Source: Thermococcus sp.
GTDB lineage: Archaea > Methanobacteriota_B > Thermococci > Thermococcales > Thermococcaceae
Length of the DNA: 5,671 bases
Assembly (NCBI GenBank): GCA_011050175.1
Contig: DRGF01000079.1
Coordinates: 1-5,671, forward strand
Direction of reading: 5' to 3'
Shown: positions 4,866 through 5,671 of the stretch, piece after piece
Numbering within the stretch: position 1 is the first letter of the stretch
Layout of the letters: each line of letters starts with the position of its first letter
Made by a program: the position numbers and the translations under genes
The notes under the pieces: generated by a model
Database searches by the model: none
The model's input: the letters and a program-made list of their open reading frames with translations, nothing else
What the model was told of the DNA's origin: nothing

Positions 4866-4902
4866 TGCCGAGCTTTTCTCTTGTCACCCGAAGTGATAGG
4901 GT

Positions 4903-4909
4903 GGAGGTG
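4903..4909 (+). promoter_or_regulatory. Ribosome binding site of the second 49-residue protein
   Basis: GGAGGTG lies five bases before ATG 4915. It is the second-strongest such site in the window and the main support that this short frame is translated. Confidence 0.65.
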
Positions 4910-4914
4910 GTAGA

Positions 4915-5064
4915 ATGCTCGTGAGGATTGTATACTATATGAACAACACCCTCCCAAGGGAGAAGATAGTTGTGACCAACGACATAAAGAAGGCAGAGGA
5001 ACTGGCCAGACAGGAAATGAAAAAGCTCGGGGCGAGAGAATACGAAGTCGAGTGGGTGGCCTGA
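4915..5064 (+). CDS. 49-residue small protein, member B of a paralogous pair
   Basis: A small protein of unknown function, exactly as long as the one at 4568-4717. Predicted order: strand (VRIVYYMN), turn with NNTLPRE, strand (KIVVTND), helix (IKKAEELARQEMKKLG), strand (AREYEVEWVA). It shares A-x3-A-x2-EMK-x3-AR-x2-E-x-E with member A, while the N-terminal halves differ (aromatic and Asn-rich here, Gly/His-rich there). That pattern fits a conserved helix-strand core with a variable face. It has its own TATA and a strong ribosome site, so it is expressed independently. It is followed by a short GC palindrome (5068-5077). No catalytic motif, metal site or membrane segment is visible. A role as a small binding or regulatory protein would be a guess. 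Confidence 0.75.
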   Translation: MLVRIVYYMNNTLPREKIVVTNDIKKAEELARQEMKKLGAREYEVEWVA

Positions 5065-5067
5065 TAT

Positions 5068-5077
5068 CGGGCGCCCG
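5068..5077. repeat. 10-base GC palindrome CGGGCGCCCG
   Basis: A perfect palindrome three bases after the stop of the second 49-residue gene. It cannot form a loop without losing inner pairs and is not followed by a T-tract on the plus strand, so a terminator role is uncertain. Confidence 0.4.
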
Positions 5078-5110
5078 CACAATGGCCAGTGGGAGTCAAA
5101 AAGCTCCGCC

Positions 5111-5144
5111 CTCTTCTAAAATTTGTAGAATTGCCATAGAAGAG
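5111..5144. repeat. Inverted repeat CTCTTCT...AGAAGAG
   Basis: Seven-base arms at 5111-5117 and 5138-5144 flank a 20-base AT-rich centre. An alternative inner stem, TTCTA (5114-5118) with TAGAA (5126-5130), uses part of the same left arm, so two exclusive folds are possible. It lies between two convergent genes. Confidence 0.4.
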
Positions 5145-5152
5145 TCTGTCTC

Positions 5153-5182
5153 AAAATTTAAAAGATTGGGGACAAGCCCCGA
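5153..5182 (-). terminator. Hairpin plus T-rich tail downstream of cdc48
   Basis: Reading leftward from the cdc48 stop, GGGG-CTTGT-CCCC (5180-5168), extendable by a G-T and an A-T pair, is followed by TTTTAAATTTT (5163-5153). It is nine bases past the stop codon and resembles an intrinsic terminator. Confidence 0.5.
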
Positions 5183-5190
5183 ATCCGCCA

Positions 5191-5671
5191 TCAGCCGCGG
5201 GACTGCTTGAACTGCTCCTGTATCTTTCTGTAGTACTCCATCGTCTCCTTGCTCACCGACGGCCCGATCTTCTTGAGGGCCTCCTCAAAGTCCTTCATCG
5301 TCACCTTGACCTGCCTGCGTATCTCGTCGGCCTTCATGCCGGGCCTGATGATGCCCTCCTGGAGGGCCCTCCTCATGGCGAGCATCGCGGCCTCTCTGAC
5401 TACCGCCGCGATGTCGGCACCGGTGTAGCCCTCTGTCCTCTTGGCGAGCTCCTCGAGGCTAACGTCCTCGGCGAGTGGCACGTTCCTGGTGTGCACCTTG
5501 AGTATCTCCAGTCTGGCCTTCTCGTCGGGTGCTGGCACGAGTATGAGTCTGTCGAACCTGCCTGGCCTCAGCAGGGCCGGGTCGAGGATGTCGGGCCTGT
5601 TCGTTGCGGCTATAACGACCACACCGCTGTTGCGCTCTATACCGTCCATCTCGGTGAGGAGCTGGTTGATG
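5191..5671 (-). CDS. cdc48: CDC48-family AAA+ ATPase, C-terminal part (start lies right of the window)
   Basis: 159 residues of the last AAA+ module are visible. [11 protein letters not shown] follows the Walker B region, which itself is off the window. Then come sensor 1 (AATNRPD, N24 of the visible part), [11 protein letters not shown] with arginine-finger residues R35 and R38, the small helical lid with [15 protein letters not shown] (81-95), and a charged tail ending KQSRG. This matches the D2 domain of archaeal CDC48/VCP, a hexameric unfoldase that extracts and threads proteins. The tail lacks the hydrophobic-Tyr-x end by which PAN opens the 20S proteasome, so PAN is unlikely; any proteasome docking would need another contact. 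The gene is transcribed leftward, converging on the second 49-residue gene, with a hairpin-plus-T terminator just after the stop. Confidence 0.92.
   Translation of the reverse strand, partial: INQLLTEMDGIERNSGVVVIAATNRPDILDPALLRPGRFDRLILVPAPDEKARLEILKVHTRNVPLAEDVSLEELAKRTEGYTGADIAAVVREAAMLAMRRALQEGIIRPGMKADEIRRQVKVTMKDFEEALKKIGPSVSKETMEYYRKIQEQFKQSRG

Larger units (their letters stand above)
4718..4914. other. AT-rich intergenic spacer with T-tracts and short inverted repeats
   Basis: No gene is seen here beyond very short frames. It is markedly AT-richer than the rest of the window. It holds a pyrimidine tract (4729-4752), further T-runs (4806-4810, 4819-4824), a CTGTG-GGTTTTT-like motif repeated near 4721 and 4813, the inverted repeat AACATCAATGTT at 4792-4803 with a shorter relative AACAATGTT at 4849-4857, and TTTTTAAAAA at 4856-4865, which probably serves the next gene. 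Confidence 0.6.

Noticed and set aside
4753..5082. 109-codon minus-strand frame over the spacer and the second small gene
   Set aside because: No ribosome site or protein-like pattern; the plus-strand gene has both plus a paralog.
1..5671. CRISPR arrays, tRNA/rRNA genes, insertion sequences
   Set aside because: No spaced direct repeats, cloverleaf-like sequence, rRNA core motifs or transposase coding were seen on either strand.

Overview
This window looks like chromosomal DNA of a hyperthermophilic archaeon of the Thermococcales, most likely a Thermococcus. The grounds are the moderately high GC, tight packing with small gaps and tail-to-tail overlaps, archaeal TATA boxes about 25 bp ahead of likely transcript starts, GGAGGTGA-type ribosome sites, and an all-archaeal gene set (DUF115/MptE-type pterin kinase, Mut7-C RNase, LSm-like protein, JAMM protease, CDC48). 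The species cannot be fixed from the sequence alone.

Left part (1-2269): the 3' end of an unrecognised rightward gene meets a leftward PhnP-like metallo-beta-lactamase-fold hydrolase. That hydrolase diverges from a rightward pair: a Mut7-C/PIN-like RNase with a zinc ribbon, then a 6-hydroxymethylpterin pyrophosphokinase (mptE) of the archaeal pterin/folate route. The hydrolase and the RNase appear to share one perfectly symmetrical TATA box.

Middle (2253-4503): a 275-residue leftward protein of unknown function diverges from a two-gene rightward operon of a divergent LSm-like protein and a MobB-like P-loop GTPase with a C-terminal cysteine cluster. The MobB gene runs tail to tail, two bases apart, into a leftward JAMM (MPN+) metalloprotease, a family that includes archaeal desampylases.

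Right part (4504-5671): two separately promoted 49-residue proteins resemble each other and look like paralogs of a small, apparently undescribed family. They are separated by 197 bases of unusually AT-rich, T-tract-rich DNA. The window ends in the C-terminal part of a leftward CDC48-type AAA+ ATPase.

Possible functional links are weak but coherent. JAMM proteases process ubiquitin-like SAMP/MoaD proteins, MobB belongs to molybdenum/tungsten pterin cofactor biology, MptE makes another pterin, and CDC48 unfolds proteins. The most novel items are the twin 49-residue proteins, the LSm-like protein that lacks the usual RNA-pocket residues, the orphan 275-residue protein, and divergent promoters sharing or interleaving TATA elements.
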